A stretch of DNA of 64,000 nucleotides from Domibacillus aminovorans (GCF_001643235.1 NZ_LQWY01000005.1:186001-250000); one strand, 5' to 3'. Counted from the first letter of the stretch, positions 40,401 through 50,950 are shown. The notes: generated by a model not told the origin, from the letters alone. Numbers and translations are program-made.

Positions 40401-41097
40401 ATTGCATCATGTAACGAAAGAGTATGGGAAACGAAAATCACTTGACAACGTCACATTTACATTTGAAAAAGGAAAAGTGTATGGCATTCTCGGTCCGAAC
40501 GGCAGCGGGAAGTCAACGATGATGAAAATAATGGCGGGGCTTGTGTATCCATCAAAAGGTGATGTGACAATAGCAGGAAAAAAAGCAGACCGGAAAACTG
40601 CTTCTAATTTGGCCTTTTTAGCAAGCGAAGGCATGTTATACCCGGGTTTTAAAATTGAACAGATGATTCACTATTATCATTCGCAGTACAGCGATTTTTC
40701 AATAGAAAAAGCAGAAGAATTATTGACGTTCATGGAGCTGGACCGTCATCAAAAAGTGAGTCAGTTATCAAAAGGGCAACAGGGCAGGTTGAAGCTCTTG
40801 CTTGTGTTATCACGTCAGACCGATGTGCTGCTGCTTGATGAACCGTTTATCGGTCTTGATCCGATGGTGCGTGACACGATTGTACAAGGCCTCGTGTCAT
40901 TCATTGATTTCGGTGAGCAGACGGTGATCATCGCCACACATGAAATTACGGAAATTGAACCGATTTTAGAAGATGCGATTATTCTTGAATCAGGTCGGAT
41001 TACCGCACATTGCAATGTCGAACAAATTCGTGAAGAGCAAGGCTTATCAATTTTGGAATGGTTGAAAAGCAATTTCAAAAAGGGGGAATTGGTGTGA
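40393..41097 (+). CDS. ABC transporter ATP-binding protein 1
   Basis: 234-residue ATPase. Walker A GPNGSGKST (about 35-43), Q loop replaced by LASEG region, signature LSKGQQGRLK (about 127-136; SKGQQ is a variant of LSGGQ common in YtrB-like proteins) and Walker B VLLLDEPFIGLD. It probably pairs with the membrane protein encoded just upstream at 39225. ATG 40393 lies nine bases after GGGGTG; it overlaps the regulator gene by eight bases. Confidence 0.9.
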   Translation: MIELHHVTKEYGKRKSLDNVTFTFEKGKVYGILGPNGSGKSTMMKIMAGLVYPSKGDVTIAGKKADRKTASNLAFLASEGMLYPGFKIEQMIHYYHSQYSDFSIEKAEELLTFMELDRHQKVSQLSKGQQGRLKLLLVLSRQTDVLLLDEPFIGLDPMVRDTIVQGLVSFIDFGEQTVIIATHEITEIEPILEDAIILESGRITAHCNVEQIREEQGLSILEWLKSNFKKGELV

Positions 41098-42011
41098 ACG
41101 CTGTCATTCAGCTTGAAAATGTCTCGAAAACGATTAAAGGAAAAAAGATTATCGATTCACTTAACTTTACGATTCAGGAAGGAGAAGTGTTTGGATTTCT
41201 CGGTCCGAATGGAGCAGGGAAAACGACGACGATTCGGATGATTGTTGGATTAATGAAATTGTCAGAAGGTGATATTACGATTTCTGGACATAGCATTCAA
41301 ACCGAATTTGAAGATGCGATCCGACACATTGGCGCGATTGTTGAAAATCCCGAAATGTACAAGTTTTTAAGCGGCTATGACAACTTAAAACAATATGCCC
41401 GCATGCAAAAAAGTGTGAGCCGCGAGCGTATTGACGAAGTCGTCAAGCTTGTCGGACTGGAAGACCGCATTCATGACAAAGTGAAAACATACTCGCTCGG
41501 AATGCGTCAGCGTCTTGGTATTGCCCAGTCGCTGCTTCATCGCCCGAAAGTATTAATTTTGGATGAACCGACAAATGGACTTGATCCGGCAGGGATAAAA
41601 GAAATTCGTCAGTACATCCGCGATCTCGCTGAAAAAGAAAGGATGGCGGTCATCGTCTCAAGTCATTTGCTTAGTGAGATGGAAATGATGTGTGACCGGA
41701 TCGGCATACTTCAAAAAGGAAAGCTTATTGATATGCAGTCTGTACGAGGATGGATGGAAGAAGGACGGGATACGTACAGCATTGAAGTGGACAATGCTGA
41801 GATGGCGGCGAAATATATGAAAATGGCGTTTGAGGATCTTCAGCCAAAAATTTCGAGAGGCCGAATTACATTTGAAGCAGACAAAGAGCAAATCCCGCTA
41901 GTTATTCATTTTTTTGCAGGCAAAGGGATTGATATGTATGAAGTGAAAAAGGCATCGAAATCGTTAGAAGAACGGTTCCTGGATATTACGGAAAAACGGG
42001 AGGTGATGTAA
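41094..42011 (+). CDS. ABC transporter ATP-binding protein 2 (BcrA-like)
   Basis: 305-residue ATPase of the antibiotic/drug exporter type with a C-terminal extension of about 75 residues. Walker A GPNGAGKTT (about 36-44), signature YSLGMRQRLGIA (about 132-143) and Walker B VLILDEPTNGLDPAG. GTG 41094 overlaps the previous stop and follows AGGGGG by seven bases. It directly precedes an ABC-2 permease, so the pair resembles BcrAB-type exporters; the substrate is unknown. Confidence 0.92.
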   Translation: MNAVIQLENVSKTIKGKKIIDSLNFTIQEGEVFGFLGPNGAGKTTTIRMIVGLMKLSEGDITISGHSIQTEFEDAIRHIGAIVENPEMYKFLSGYDNLKQYARMQKSVSRERIDEVVKLVGLEDRIHDKVKTYSLGMRQRLGIAQSLLHRPKVLILDEPTNGLDPAGIKEIRQYIRDLAEKERMAVIVSSHLLSEMEMMCDRIGILQKGKLIDMQSVRGWMEEGRDTYSIEVDNAEMAAKYMKMAFEDLQPKISRGRITFEADKEQIPLVIHFFAGKGIDMYEVKKASKSLEERFLDITEKREVM

Positions 42012-42959
42012 ATGATCGGGCTTATTCAAAATGAATGGATCAAACAGTTTAAGCGGCCGGGTACATATGTAATGATCGGATTACTTTTGATTATGGTGGC
42101 GGCGTTTGCGGGGTTTACAAAGTATGAGGAAAGTAAGCAGACAGAGCAGCAAAACTGGCAGCAAATTGTTCAGAGTGAATTGGCGATGTACGAGCAGCAA
42201 TTGAAAGAACAACCGAATATGACTACTGATCAAAAAGAGTATATTGAAGGCCAAATAGCGATTCATGATTACCGGCTTTCGGAAAATGTACCCGTGCCGA
42301 CATCAGAATATATGTGGTCGTTCGTGGAAGGCAGCAGTGATTTTCTCAGCTTTGCCGGGCTATTTATGATTATCGTTGCGGGCGGAATTGTGGCGAGTGA
42401 ATATACGTGGGGGACGGTAAAGTTATTGTTGATTAGACCAATCAGCCGCCCGAAAATCTTATTTTCCAAGTATGCAGTCGTTGTACTGTTCGGGTTATTT
42501 TTAATGATGGTGCTATTTTTGTACTCGGTTATCATTGGTGCGACGCTGTTTGGTATTTCAGGTGAATCGACTCACCTTGCTTATGTGAATGGACAAGTCG
42601 TGGAGCAAAATATGCTCGTTCACTTAATAAAGCTATACGTGCTAAAGTCCGTTGATGTGTTTATTTTAGCGACGATGGCATTTATGATTTCGGCTGTGTT
42701 CAGGAATAGCTCGCTTGCGATTGGGATTTCACTGTTTCTTTTGTTCATGGGACCGAATGTGACATATTTACTTGCTATGCGCTATGATTGGACGAAATAT
42801 GTGTTGTTTGCTAATACGAACTTACTGCAGTATGAAACAGGAAACGTGATGGTTGAAGGAATGACTTTAGGTTTCTCCATTGCTGTACTTGCCGTGTATT
42901 ATGTAGTCTTCCAATTACTCGCGTTTTTTGTTTTTTCAAAACGGGATGTCGCAGCATAA
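42012..42959 (+). CDS. ABC-2 type permease
   Basis: 315-residue membrane protein: one N-terminal helix (about 17-37), a hydrophilic loop of about 70 residues (many Gln and Glu), then five more helices, the standard ABC-2 permease topology of BcrB/NatB-like exporters. The central segment IVASEYTWGTVKLLLIRPIS is a typical ABC-2 motif. It abuts ATPase 2 and ends the operon at a terminator. Confidence 0.9.
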   Translation: MIGLIQNEWIKQFKRPGTYVMIGLLLIMVAAFAGFTKYEESKQTEQQNWQQIVQSELAMYEQQLKEQPNMTTDQKEYIEGQIAIHDYRLSENVPVPTSEYMWSFVEGSSDFLSFAGLFMIIVAGGIVASEYTWGTVKLLLIRPISRPKILFSKYAVVVLFGLFLMMVLFLYSVIIGATLFGISGESTHLAYVNGQVVEQNMLVHLIKLYVLKSVDVFILATMAFMISAVFRNSSLAIGISLFLLFMGPNVTYLLAMRYDWTKYVLFANTNLLQYETGNVMVEGMTLGFSIAVLAVYYVVFQLLAFFVFSKRDVAA

Positions 42960-42961
42960 TG

Positions 42962-43000
42962 AAACCCCTGGATGCGGCATATAGCGTCCAGGGGTTTTAT
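42962..43000. terminator. Terminator between the ABC operon and rarA
   Basis: Stem AAACCCCTGGA/TCCAGGGGTTT with a 14-base loop; usable for both convergent genes, better for the plus strand. Confidence 0.85.
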
Positions 43001-43038
43001 TGTTTAGGCTTATTTAAATTTAGTCATAAAGCATTTGT

Positions 43039-44310
43039 TCACACTTTTTTCCCTTTTTCAATTTTCTCATATACACTGGCTAAAGCCTGTTCAAATTTAC
43101 CGGTCATTTTTGGATCATAGTAGCGCTTGTTTTTTAGCGTATTCGGCAAATATTGCTGAGAGACCCAGCCATTTTCAAAATCATGCGGGTACTTGTAATC
43201 TACACCGCGGCCAAGTTTGCTAGCACTTTTATAACTTGCGTCTTTTACGTGAGCAGGTATTTCGCCTGCGCGTCCAGCACGGATGTCAGCAAGGGCTGCA
43301 TCAATCGCTTTATAAGCCGTGTTTGATTTTGGGGATAAACAAAGTTCAATAACGGCATTGGCAAGTGGAATGCGTGCTTCGGGAAAGCCAGTTCTTTCCG
43401 CCGCTTCAATGGCCGCAAGTATACGGGGACCTGCCTGAGGGCTTGCAAGACCGATATCTTCATAGGCGATGATCAGTAGACGACGGGCAATACTGACGAG
43501 ATCACCCGCTTCAATCAGCCTCGCCAAATAATGAAGCGCTGCATTGACATCACTGCCTCTAATTGATTTTTGAAAGCCGCTTAATACATCATAGTGTGCA
43601 TCCCCATCTTTATCGTGCGCAAAGCTTTTTTGCTGCAAACATTCTTCGGCTGCTTCAAGTGTAATCGGAATGACGCCATCCGAGTTTGGCGGTGTTGACG
43701 TGACGGCAAGCTCGAGCGCATTTAATGAACTCCGCACATCACCTCCAGATGCTTCGGCAAAATGATTAAGTGCTTCGTCTGTCACATCGGTTTTGTAAGA
43801 ACCGAGACCGCGTTCTGAATCGTCAAGTGCGCGCAAAAGCAGTTTTTTCACTGCATCAGGTGTGAGCGGCTGCACTTCGAAAATTTGACAGCGGCTGCGG
43901 ATCGCCGGGTTGATCGCATGATAAGGGTTACTTGTCGTCGCACCAATCAGCGTAATCATCCCGTTTTCTAAAAAAGGCAGTAAATAATCTTGTTTTGCTT
44001 TATCCAAACGATGCACTTCGTCTAACAGCAAAATGACTTTGCCTGACATTTTTGCTTCAGCGGCCACAATTTCCATATCTTTTTTGTTACTGGTGACGGC
44101 ATTTAGCATCCGGAACGCATATTTCGTGCTGCCGGCTATCGCGCCTGCAATGGACGTTTTTCCAGTGCCAGGTGGTCCATATAAAATCATCGATGACAAT
44201 TGCTTTGCATCTGTCATGCGGCGAATAATTTTTCCATGTCCAGTTAAATGATCTTGACCGGCAACTTCATCAATCGTACGCGGTCGCATTCTGTAGGCAA
44301 GTGGCTTCAT
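43039..44310 (-). CDS. rarA: Replication-associated recombination ATPase RarA (MgsA)
   Basis: 423-residue AAA+ clamp-loader-like ATPase of stalled-fork processing. Walker A YGPPGTGKTS (about 47-56), Walker B LLLDEVHRLD, sensor IGATTSNPYHAINPAIRSRC, and the C-terminal tetramerisation domain with AYEDIGLASP and YKYPHDFENGWV. ATG 44310 follows AGGGGAA on the minus strand; reading further upstream has no site. B. subtilis yrvN has the same neighbours apart from the inserted ABC operon. Confidence 0.96.
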   Translation of the reverse strand: MKPLAYRMRPRTIDEVAGQDHLTGHGKIIRRMTDAKQLSSMILYGPPGTGKTSIAGAIAGSTKYAFRMLNAVTSNKKDMEIVAAEAKMSGKVILLLDEVHRLDKAKQDYLLPFLENGMITLIGATTSNPYHAINPAIRSRCQIFEVQPLTPDAVKKLLLRALDDSERGLGSYKTDVTDEALNHFAEASGGDVRSSLNALELAVTSTPPNSDGVIPITLEAAEECLQQKSFAHDKDGDAHYDVLSGFQKSIRGSDVNAALHYLARLIEAGDLVSIARRLLIIAYEDIGLASPQAGPRILAAIEAAERTGFPEARIPLANAVIELCLSPKSNTAYKAIDAALADIRAGRAGEIPAHVKDASYKSASKLGRGVDYKYPHDFENGWVSQQYLPNTLKNKRYYDPKMTGKFEQALASVYEKIEKGKKV

Positions 44311-44376
44311 AAAAATTCCCCTATTTATTGTATTTTGTCTCACTGTATCACAATCCACAGTATTCCGGCATGTTTT

Positions 44377-44404
44377 TTGTTTATATGAAATGATATACTA
44401 TGAT
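44377..44404 (+). promoter_or_regulatory. Candidate promoter for cymR-iscS-mnmA
   Basis: TTGTTT (44377-44382), 16-base spacer, TATGAT (44399-44404), about 100 bases before cymR and divergent from rarA. Confidence 0.55.
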
Positions 44405-44506
44405 AAGCATGTGATTAGAGTTATTATGTAATGAATAAAAAATGTGAAAGAATTTCGAATATAACAATAGCAAAATACTCGAATTGAAAAGAAGAGGTGT
44501 AACAAT

Positions 44507-44926
44507 ATGAGGATATCTACTAAAGGACGTTACGGATTAACCATTATGATTGAACTCGCCAAAAGACACGGTGACGGACCGACATCACTGCGCGTGATTG
44601 CGGGAGCACACAATTTATCAGAACACTATTTAGAGCAGCTTATTGCGCCGCTCCGCAATGCAGGGTTTGTCCGCAGTATTCGCGGTGCGTACGGCGGTTA
44701 CGTGCTCGGTCATGAACCGGAAACGATTACAGCGGGCGACATTATTCGTGTGCTCGAAGGACCGATTACGCTCGTTGAAGGAATTGAAGAAGAAGAGCCG
44801 GCGAAACGAGAGCTTTGGATTCGGATTAGTGACGCCATTAAAAATGTGCTTGAAAATACAACGCTTGATGACCTGGCGAACCATACGACAACCGGCGAAT
44901 CCGATGCGTACATGTTTTATATTTAA
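44507..44926 (+). CDS. cymR: Rrf2-family regulator CymR
   Basis: 139-residue winged-helix protein of the Rrf2 family. It begins MRISTKGRYGLTIMIELAKR, with recognition part AGAHNLSEHYLEQLIAPL and wing RSIRGAYGGYVLG. It has no IscR-type cysteine triad, in line with CymR, the master repressor of cysteine metabolism that works with CysK in B. subtilis. GAAGAGGTG precedes the ATG. Adjacent to iscS-mnmA as in B. subtilis cymR-yrvO-mnmA. Confidence 0.92.
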   Translation: MRISTKGRYGLTIMIELAKRHGDGPTSLRVIAGAHNLSEHYLEQLIAPLRNAGFVRSIRGAYGGYVLGHEPETITAGDIIRVLEGPITLVEGIEEEEPAKRELWIRISDAIKNVLENTTLDDLANHTTTGESDAYMFYI

Positions 44927-44938
44927 CGGGGTGTAAAA

Positions 44939-46072
44939 ATGGACCGAATTTATTTAGATCACGCTGCCACGTCTCCCATTCACCCGGATGTTGCAAAAGC
45001 GATGCTCGATGTGTTATCCGGCACGCATGGCAATCCATCAAGCATTCATTCTTTCGGACGCGACGCCCGCCGTATTGTGGACGAAGCGCGGACGATGATT
45101 GCAAGCACAATACATGCAGGACATAATGATATTATATTCACCGGAAGCGGCACAGAAGCAGACAACTTAGCTATTTTTGGCACAGCCCGTTTGAAAAAAG
45201 CAGGTCATATCATTACAACAGCGATAGAACATCATGCTGTCCTGCACGCGTGCGAAGCACTTGAAAAAGAAGGATTTGACATGACGTATTTGCCAGTAGA
45301 TGAATCAGGTGTTGTCAGCGTTCAGGACGTAGAAAAAGCACTCCGAGAGGATACAATTCTTGTTTCAATTATGTATGGAAACAATGAAACAGGTGCCATT
45401 CAGCCTGTGAAAGAAATTGGAGAACTACTCCGTGACCATTCGGCAGTATTCCACGTGGATGCCGTTCAAGCGTATGGTGTTTTACCCATTAACGTTCAGG
45501 AATTAAATGTTGATTTTCTAGCCATCTCGGGCCATAAAATTAACGGGCCAAAAGGAATCGGTGTCTTGTATGCAAAGGCAGGCTTGCCGCTATCACCTCT
45601 TTTATACGGCGGTGAGCAAGAGCGGAAACGTCGGGCCGGAACAGAAAATGTCGCGTCCATTGCTGGAATGGCTGCGGCAGCATCCATTGCGATCCAATCG
45701 ATGGAAAAACGAACGGACCAATACAAAGAGTTAAAATCGATTTTCATTGAAACATTAGAGAAACAGGACATCGACTTTTCTGTAAACAGTAAAGTTGAAC
45801 AGTCACTTGTACATGTGCTAAACTTATTTTTTCCAAGGGTGGATGTCGAAGCTTTTCTTGTTAATCTTGACATGGAAGGAATTGCGGCATCAAGCGGTTC
45901 GGCTTGTACAGCAGGATCCATCGAGCCATCTCACGTATTAACGGCGATGTTCGGTACAGATTCTGATAAATTACGCTCATCGATCCGGTTCAGCTTTGGA
46001 TTAAACAATACAAAAGAACAAATTGAGCGAGCTGCGGTAAAAACGGCTGAAATCGTCAAGCGGCTATCATAG
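44939..46072 (+). CDS. iscS: Cysteine desulfurase YrvO-type, for MnmA
   Basis: 377-residue PLP enzyme. The PLP lysine sits in ISGHKINGPKGIGVLY, and the active cysteine loop is SSGSACTAGSIEPSHVL, longer than that of the NadA-linked copy at 10582. In B. subtilis YrvO hands sulfur directly to MnmA without Tus relay proteins, and here too no relay gene lies nearby. It follows cymR by 12 bases and precedes mnmA by 15. Confidence 0.95.
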   Translation: MDRIYLDHAATSPIHPDVAKAMLDVLSGTHGNPSSIHSFGRDARRIVDEARTMIASTIHAGHNDIIFTGSGTEADNLAIFGTARLKKAGHIITTAIEHHAVLHACEALEKEGFDMTYLPVDESGVVSVQDVEKALREDTILVSIMYGNNETGAIQPVKEIGELLRDHSAVFHVDAVQAYGVLPINVQELNVDFLAISGHKINGPKGIGVLYAKAGLPLSPLLYGGEQERKRRAGTENVASIAGMAAAASIAIQSMEKRTDQYKELKSIFIETLEKQDIDFSVNSKVEQSLVHVLNLFFPRVDVEAFLVNLDMEGIAASSGSACTAGSIEPSHVLTAMFGTDSDKLRSSIRFSFGLNNTKEQIERAAVKTAEIVKRLS

Positions 46073-47200
<1,128 letters not shown>

Positions 47201-47203
47201 AGT

Positions 47204-47232
47204 AATCCCGCCACTTATGTTGGCGGGATTTA
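47204..47232 (+). terminator. Stem-loop after mnmA
   Basis: Perfect ten-base stem AATCCCGCCA/TGGCGGGATT with a seven-base loop. The T run is poor (TTTAT), so termination may be incomplete. Confidence 0.65.
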
Positions 47233-47276
47233 TCGATTTCATGGCGAGATAACGAATCTGTCATCCTAAAGTATTT

Positions 47277-47305
47277 TTGGGACATTTACTTGTCTTTGTT
47301 ATAAT
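47277..47305 (+). promoter_or_regulatory. Candidate promoter for the TPR gene
   Basis: TTGGGA (47277-47282), 17-base spacer, TATAAT (47300-47305). Confidence 0.6.
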
Positions 47306-47341
47306 GAAAGAAACAACTAACAACTTTTTTCGGAGGATACG

Positions 47342-47998
47342 ATGGACAAAAACCAGCAAGGTATTGAATTTTTACAAGAAGGAAAATGGGAAGAAGCACT
47401 AAAATTATTTACAGAACAAATTGAAGAAGAACCGAATGATCCGGCCGCGTACATTAATTTCGGTCATGTATTAGCTGAAATGGGTGACTACGCGCGCGCA
47501 GTGAAATTTTATGAAAAAGCAGTAGAAGTGGATCCGGCTGCTGGAGCTGCTCATTATGCACTTGGTTCTTTTTATTTCAGTCAGGAGCAGTTTGAAGAAG
47601 CGGCAAAATCATTTGAAAAAGCAACCCGAAATGGCATGGACGAAGCCGATGCATTTTTTATGCTAGGGCTGTCGTTTGTACAGCTTGAACAGACCGTTAT
47701 GGCGCTTCCCTTTTTAATGCGGGCGGTTGAATTGAATGAAGAAGATACAGAAGCACGTTTTCAATTTGCGCTGTCACTTGCCAAAACGGAGCAATATGCA
47801 GAAGCGAAAAGTCAGCTTGAAACCGTTATCGAACAGGATCCAGATCATGCGGATGCGTATTATAATCTTGGCGTCCTATTTGCGGGACACTATGAAAATG
47901 CAGAAAGAGCATATGAATGTTTCGACCATGCACTGGAGATTCAGCCGGATCATATGCTCGCTGGATATGGAAAAAAACTGCTTGAAAAAGCAGAATAA
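47342..47998 (+). CDS. yrrB: TPR repeat protein, YrrB-like
   Basis: 218-residue protein made almost entirely of tetratricopeptide repeats (about six units; for example DPAAYINFGHVLAEMGDYAR and AAGAAHYALGSFYFSQEQFE). No signal peptide or membrane segment, so cytoplasmic. B. subtilis YrrB lies at the same place between mnmA and recD2; its partner is not known. CGGAGG site before the ATG. Confidence 0.9.
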   Translation: MDKNQQGIEFLQEGKWEEALKLFTEQIEEEPNDPAAYINFGHVLAEMGDYARAVKFYEKAVEVDPAAGAAHYALGSFYFSQEQFEEAAKSFEKATRNGMDEADAFFMLGLSFVQLEQTVMALPFLMRAVELNEEDTEARFQFALSLAKTEQYAEAKSQLETVIEQDPDHADAYYNLGVLFAGHYENAERAYECFDHALEIQPDHMLAGYGKKLLEKAE

Positions 47999-48012
47999 CG
48001 GAGTGGATGTAC

Positions 48013-50394
48013 GTGGCGCAGGATAAAAGGGATTTATTCACAGAAGATGAACAGTTTCTTAAAGGCCGGCATATTGTGACGGTTTTCCGAAATGCTGAAA
48101 ATTTTTACACTGTTCTTCGTGTCCGCGTCACGGAAACGGACGGGAATTACGAAGAAAAAGAAGCGGTCGTGACCGGCTATTTTCCCGCTGTTCATGAGCA
48201 CGAAATGTATATGTTTCACGGTCAATTTAAAGATCATCCGCGGTTCGGCCGCCAGTTTATTGCCCGGACGGCACAAAAAGAAATGCCACAGACGAAACAG
48301 GGTGTGATTACGTATTTATCCGGCGATCTGTTTAAAGGAATCGGCAAAAAAACAGCGGAAACGATTGTCGAAACACTCGGTGAACAAGCCATTTCGAAAA
48401 TTATCGCAGATCGGACCTGTTTAAAGGAAGTACCGCGGCTTCCCGCAGAAAAAGCCGACATGTTATACGACACGTTAATGAAACACCAGGGACTAGAGCA
48501 AATTATGATGACGCTGAATGATTTTGGCTTCGGCCCGCAACTATCGATGAAAATTTATCAAATGTATTTCGATGAATCGTTAAACATCATACGTGAAAAT
48601 CCGTATCGTCTCGTGGAAGATATCGAAGGGATCGGCTTTATAAGAGCGGATGAAATTGGTGCGAAAATTGGCATTAGCGGAGAGCACCCCGATCGGTTGA
48701 AAGCTGCCATTTTATACATGCTTGAACAGCAATGTCTTCAGGAAGGACATTGTTACGTTGAAGCAGAAGCCCTTTTACATACAGTAAAAGAACTGCTTGA
48801 TAGAAGTGCAAATGGGACAGGAGAGTTTGATGCAATTGCAAAGCGTCTGATCGAACTTGAAGAAGAAGGAAAAGTATCAGGCGAAGACAAACGGGTATAT
48901 ATGCCGTCTCTTTATTTTTCTGAAAAAGGACTCGTCACAAACGTGCAGCGTGTACTCGATCAGGACCTGAATTCCTTTCCAGAATCCGAATTTTTACTAG
49001 CGCTCGGTGAACTTGAAGATCGTACCGGCATGTCATACGCTCCTTCGCAAAAGCGTGCGATTCAAACGGCACTGGCGTCTCCGTTAATGATTTTAACAGG
49101 AGGGCCAGGTACCGGAAAAACAACCGTTATTAAAGGAATCGTCGAATTATACGGCGAATTGCACGGATTGTCACTTGATCCGAAGCGCTATGATAAGGAA
49201 GAGCCATTTCCCATTAAATTGTGCGCGCCGACTGGACGTGCGGCCAAACGGATGATGGAATCGACCGGTCTGCCTGCGGTCACCATTCATCGGCTGCTCG
49301 GCTTTAATGGACAGGAAGAGCCAGAAGAAGAAGGAAAAGAAATTGCAGGAAGGCTGCTTATTGTCGATGAAATGTCAATGGTTGATATTTGGCTTGCGCA
49401 TCAATTGTTTAAAGCAGTGCCGGACGATATGCAAATTGTACTCGTCGGTGATGAAGATCAGCTGCCGTCGGTCGGTCCTGGACAAGTGTTAAAAGATATG
49501 CTGGCATCACAGGTGATTCCGTCTGTCCGCTTAACGGATGTTTATCGTCAGGAAGAAGGCTCGTCTATTATTAGCCTGGCACATAGCATAAAAGATGGGC
49601 GTGTGCCGGATACGCTTACGCAGCCACAAAAAGACCGGTCATTCCTTCGCTGTCGGACCGAGCAAATTCCGGAAGTCATTGAAAAAGTAGTCAAAAATGC
49701 AGCTGGAAAAGGATACGAACCGCGCGATATTCAAGTGCTCGCGCCGATGTATAAAGGACCTGCGGGCATTGATAAATTAAATGAAGTGCTGCAAAATGTA
49801 CTGAATCCAAATGTAGATGGCCGTCGGAAAGAACTGCCATTTGGTTCCATCAAATACCGGATAGGCGATAAAGTACTACAGCTCGTCAACCAGCCGGAAC
49901 AAAATGTCTTTAACGGTGATATTGGCGAAATTATTTCAATCTTTTTCGCAAAAGAAAATACGGAAAAAGAAGACATGGTCATTGTCTCATATGAAGGTAA
50001 TGAAGTAACGTATACGCGTAATGACTTAAATCAAATAACGCACGCATTTTGCTGCTCGATTCATAAATCGCAGGGAAGTGAGTTTCCAATCGTCATTTTA
50101 CCGGTTGTTAAAAGCTATTACCGGATGCTGCGGCGCAATTTGCTTTACACAGCGATTACGCGAAGCAAACAATTTCTTATTTTATGTGGGGAAGAAGAGG
50201 CCTTTAACATAGGTATCGCAAGAAACGACGACCTCATTCGAAAAACGGCGCTGGCAGAGCGGCTTACAGAAGAGGAACCTTCCTCTGTGCTGCCTGCTGC
50301 CGGGAAGTTAACGGAAGAGACATGGATGAATGTCGACCCGATGATCGGCATGGATCATGTCACACCATACGATTTTTTGCAGCTTGAAGCATAA
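48013..50394 (+). CDS. recD2: ATP-dependent DNA helicase RecD2
   Basis: 793-residue superfamily 1B helicase, RecB/C-independent. N-terminal OB and helix-hairpin-helix regions (about 1-330, with GIGKKTAETIVETLG) precede the motor: motif I LTGGPGTGKTT (about 360), motif II LLIVDEMSMVD, motif III LVGDEDQLPSVGPG, and C-terminal HAFCCSIHKSQGSEFP with LLYTAITRSK. I give GTG 48013 (nine bases after GGAG); ATG 48007, two codons earlier, is possible. Follows the TPR gene by 14 bases. Confidence 0.95.
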   Translation: MAQDKRDLFTEDEQFLKGRHIVTVFRNAENFYTVLRVRVTETDGNYEEKEAVVTGYFPAVHEHEMYMFHGQFKDHPRFGRQFIARTAQKEMPQTKQGVITYLSGDLFKGIGKKTAETIVETLGEQAISKIIADRTCLKEVPRLPAEKADMLYDTLMKHQGLEQIMMTLNDFGFGPQLSMKIYQMYFDESLNIIRENPYRLVEDIEGIGFIRADEIGAKIGISGEHPDRLKAAILYMLEQQCLQEGHCYVEAEALLHTVKELLDRSANGTGEFDAIAKRLIELEEEGKVSGEDKRVYMPSLYFSEKGLVTNVQRVLDQDLNSFPESEFLLALGELEDRTGMSYAPSQKRAIQTALASPLMILTGGPGTGKTTVIKGIVELYGELHGLSLDPKRYDKEEPFPIKLCAPTGRAAKRMMESTGLPAVTIHRLLGFNGQEEPEEEGKEIAGRLLIVDEMSMVDIWLAHQLFKAVPDDMQIVLVGDEDQLPSVGPGQVLKDMLASQVIPSVRLTDVYRQEEGSSIISLAHSIKDGRVPDTLTQPQKDRSFLRCRTEQIPEVIEKVVKNAAGKGYEPRDIQVLAPMYKGPAGIDKLNEVLQNVLNPNVDGRRKELPFGSIKYRIGDKVLQLVNQPEQNVFNGDIGEIISIFFAKENTEKEDMVIVSYEGNEVTYTRNDLNQITHAFCCSIHKSQGSEFPIVILPVVKSYYRMLRRNLLYTAITRSKQFLILCGEEEAFNIGIARNDDLIRKTALAERLTEEEPSSVLPAAGKLTEETWMNVDPMIGMDHVTPYDFLQLEA

Positions 50395-50444
50395 AAACGC
50401 GTCGTTCGGACATACTGCATTTAAAAGAAGTAGGAGTGAACAGT

Positions 50445-50609
50445 ATGATATCTTGTCCGAACTGCGGCAGCCGGGAAGTTGGGAGAATTGGGGCTGGCCA
50501 GTTTTATTGCCACGACTGTTGTGTAGAAATGTCTGAACTAGAAGGTGGTCTCGTTATTCATCAAGTGGAAGAAGACGGTTCGCTTAGTCCAATTGACGAA
50601 TGGTCGTGA
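50445..50609 (+). CDS. Small zinc-ribbon protein (54 residues)
   Basis: 54-residue ORF with start ATG 50445 after TAGGAGTG. Two CxxC knuckles, SCPNCGSREVG and FYCHDCCVEM, make a rubredoxin/TFIIS-like zinc ribbon, followed by an acidic tail (EEDGSLSPIDEWS). The function is unknown; similar small ribbon proteins sit between recD2 and alaS in Bacillus genomes. The alaS promoter begins seven bases after its stop. Confidence 0.85.
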   Translation: MISCPNCGSREVGRIGAGQFYCHDCCVEMSELEGGLVIHQVEEDGSLSPIDEWS

Positions 50610-50615
50610 GTTTCA

Positions 50616-50644
50616 TTGACAAATGGCGCAATCCTTTTTATAAT
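50616..50644 (+). promoter_or_regulatory. Consensus sigma-A promoter for alaS
   Basis: Perfect TTGACA (50616-50621), exactly 17 bases, perfect TATAAT (50639-50644). Confidence 0.92.
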
Positions 50645-50650
50645 TCGATT

Positions 50651-50893
50651 ATCAATCTATTTTGACAAATCGGAGAAGGACAAAAGTACATCATAGCCCA
50701 TTCGACTAGAGAAGAGTTCCCTAGGCTGAAAGGAATTCTGAATGAAGAATGATGGAAAGCTAGGTCTCGAGTGCAGGAATTACTGTCGTATGCCGCGTTA
50801 AGGCGTTTGAGAGGCGAGTCGTAAAGTTGATTCGCAATCAGGGTGGTACCGCGAAGAAGCCTTCGTCCCTGTTAGGGGATGGGGCTTTTTTTG
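50651..50893 (+). ncRNA. T-box riboswitch upstream of alaS
   Basis: T-box AGGGTGGTACCGCG at 50840-50853, then a terminator hairpin 50857-50890 ending in a T run. Stem I covers about 50655-50790; the likely specifier is GCT (50759-50761) in the context GGAAAGCTAGG, fitting alanine. It would couple alaS expression to uncharged tRNA-Ala. Confidence 0.94.
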
Positions 50894-50950
50894 CTGTCTT
50901 TTCGTTCTTTTCCGGGAATTATGTATACATATTTTGAGGAGGAATTTTTA

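Noticed and set aside
50879-50950. N-terminal extension of alaS by 24 codons
   Set aside because: It would begin inside the T-box terminator; ATG 50951 has GAGGAGGA and gives the family length.
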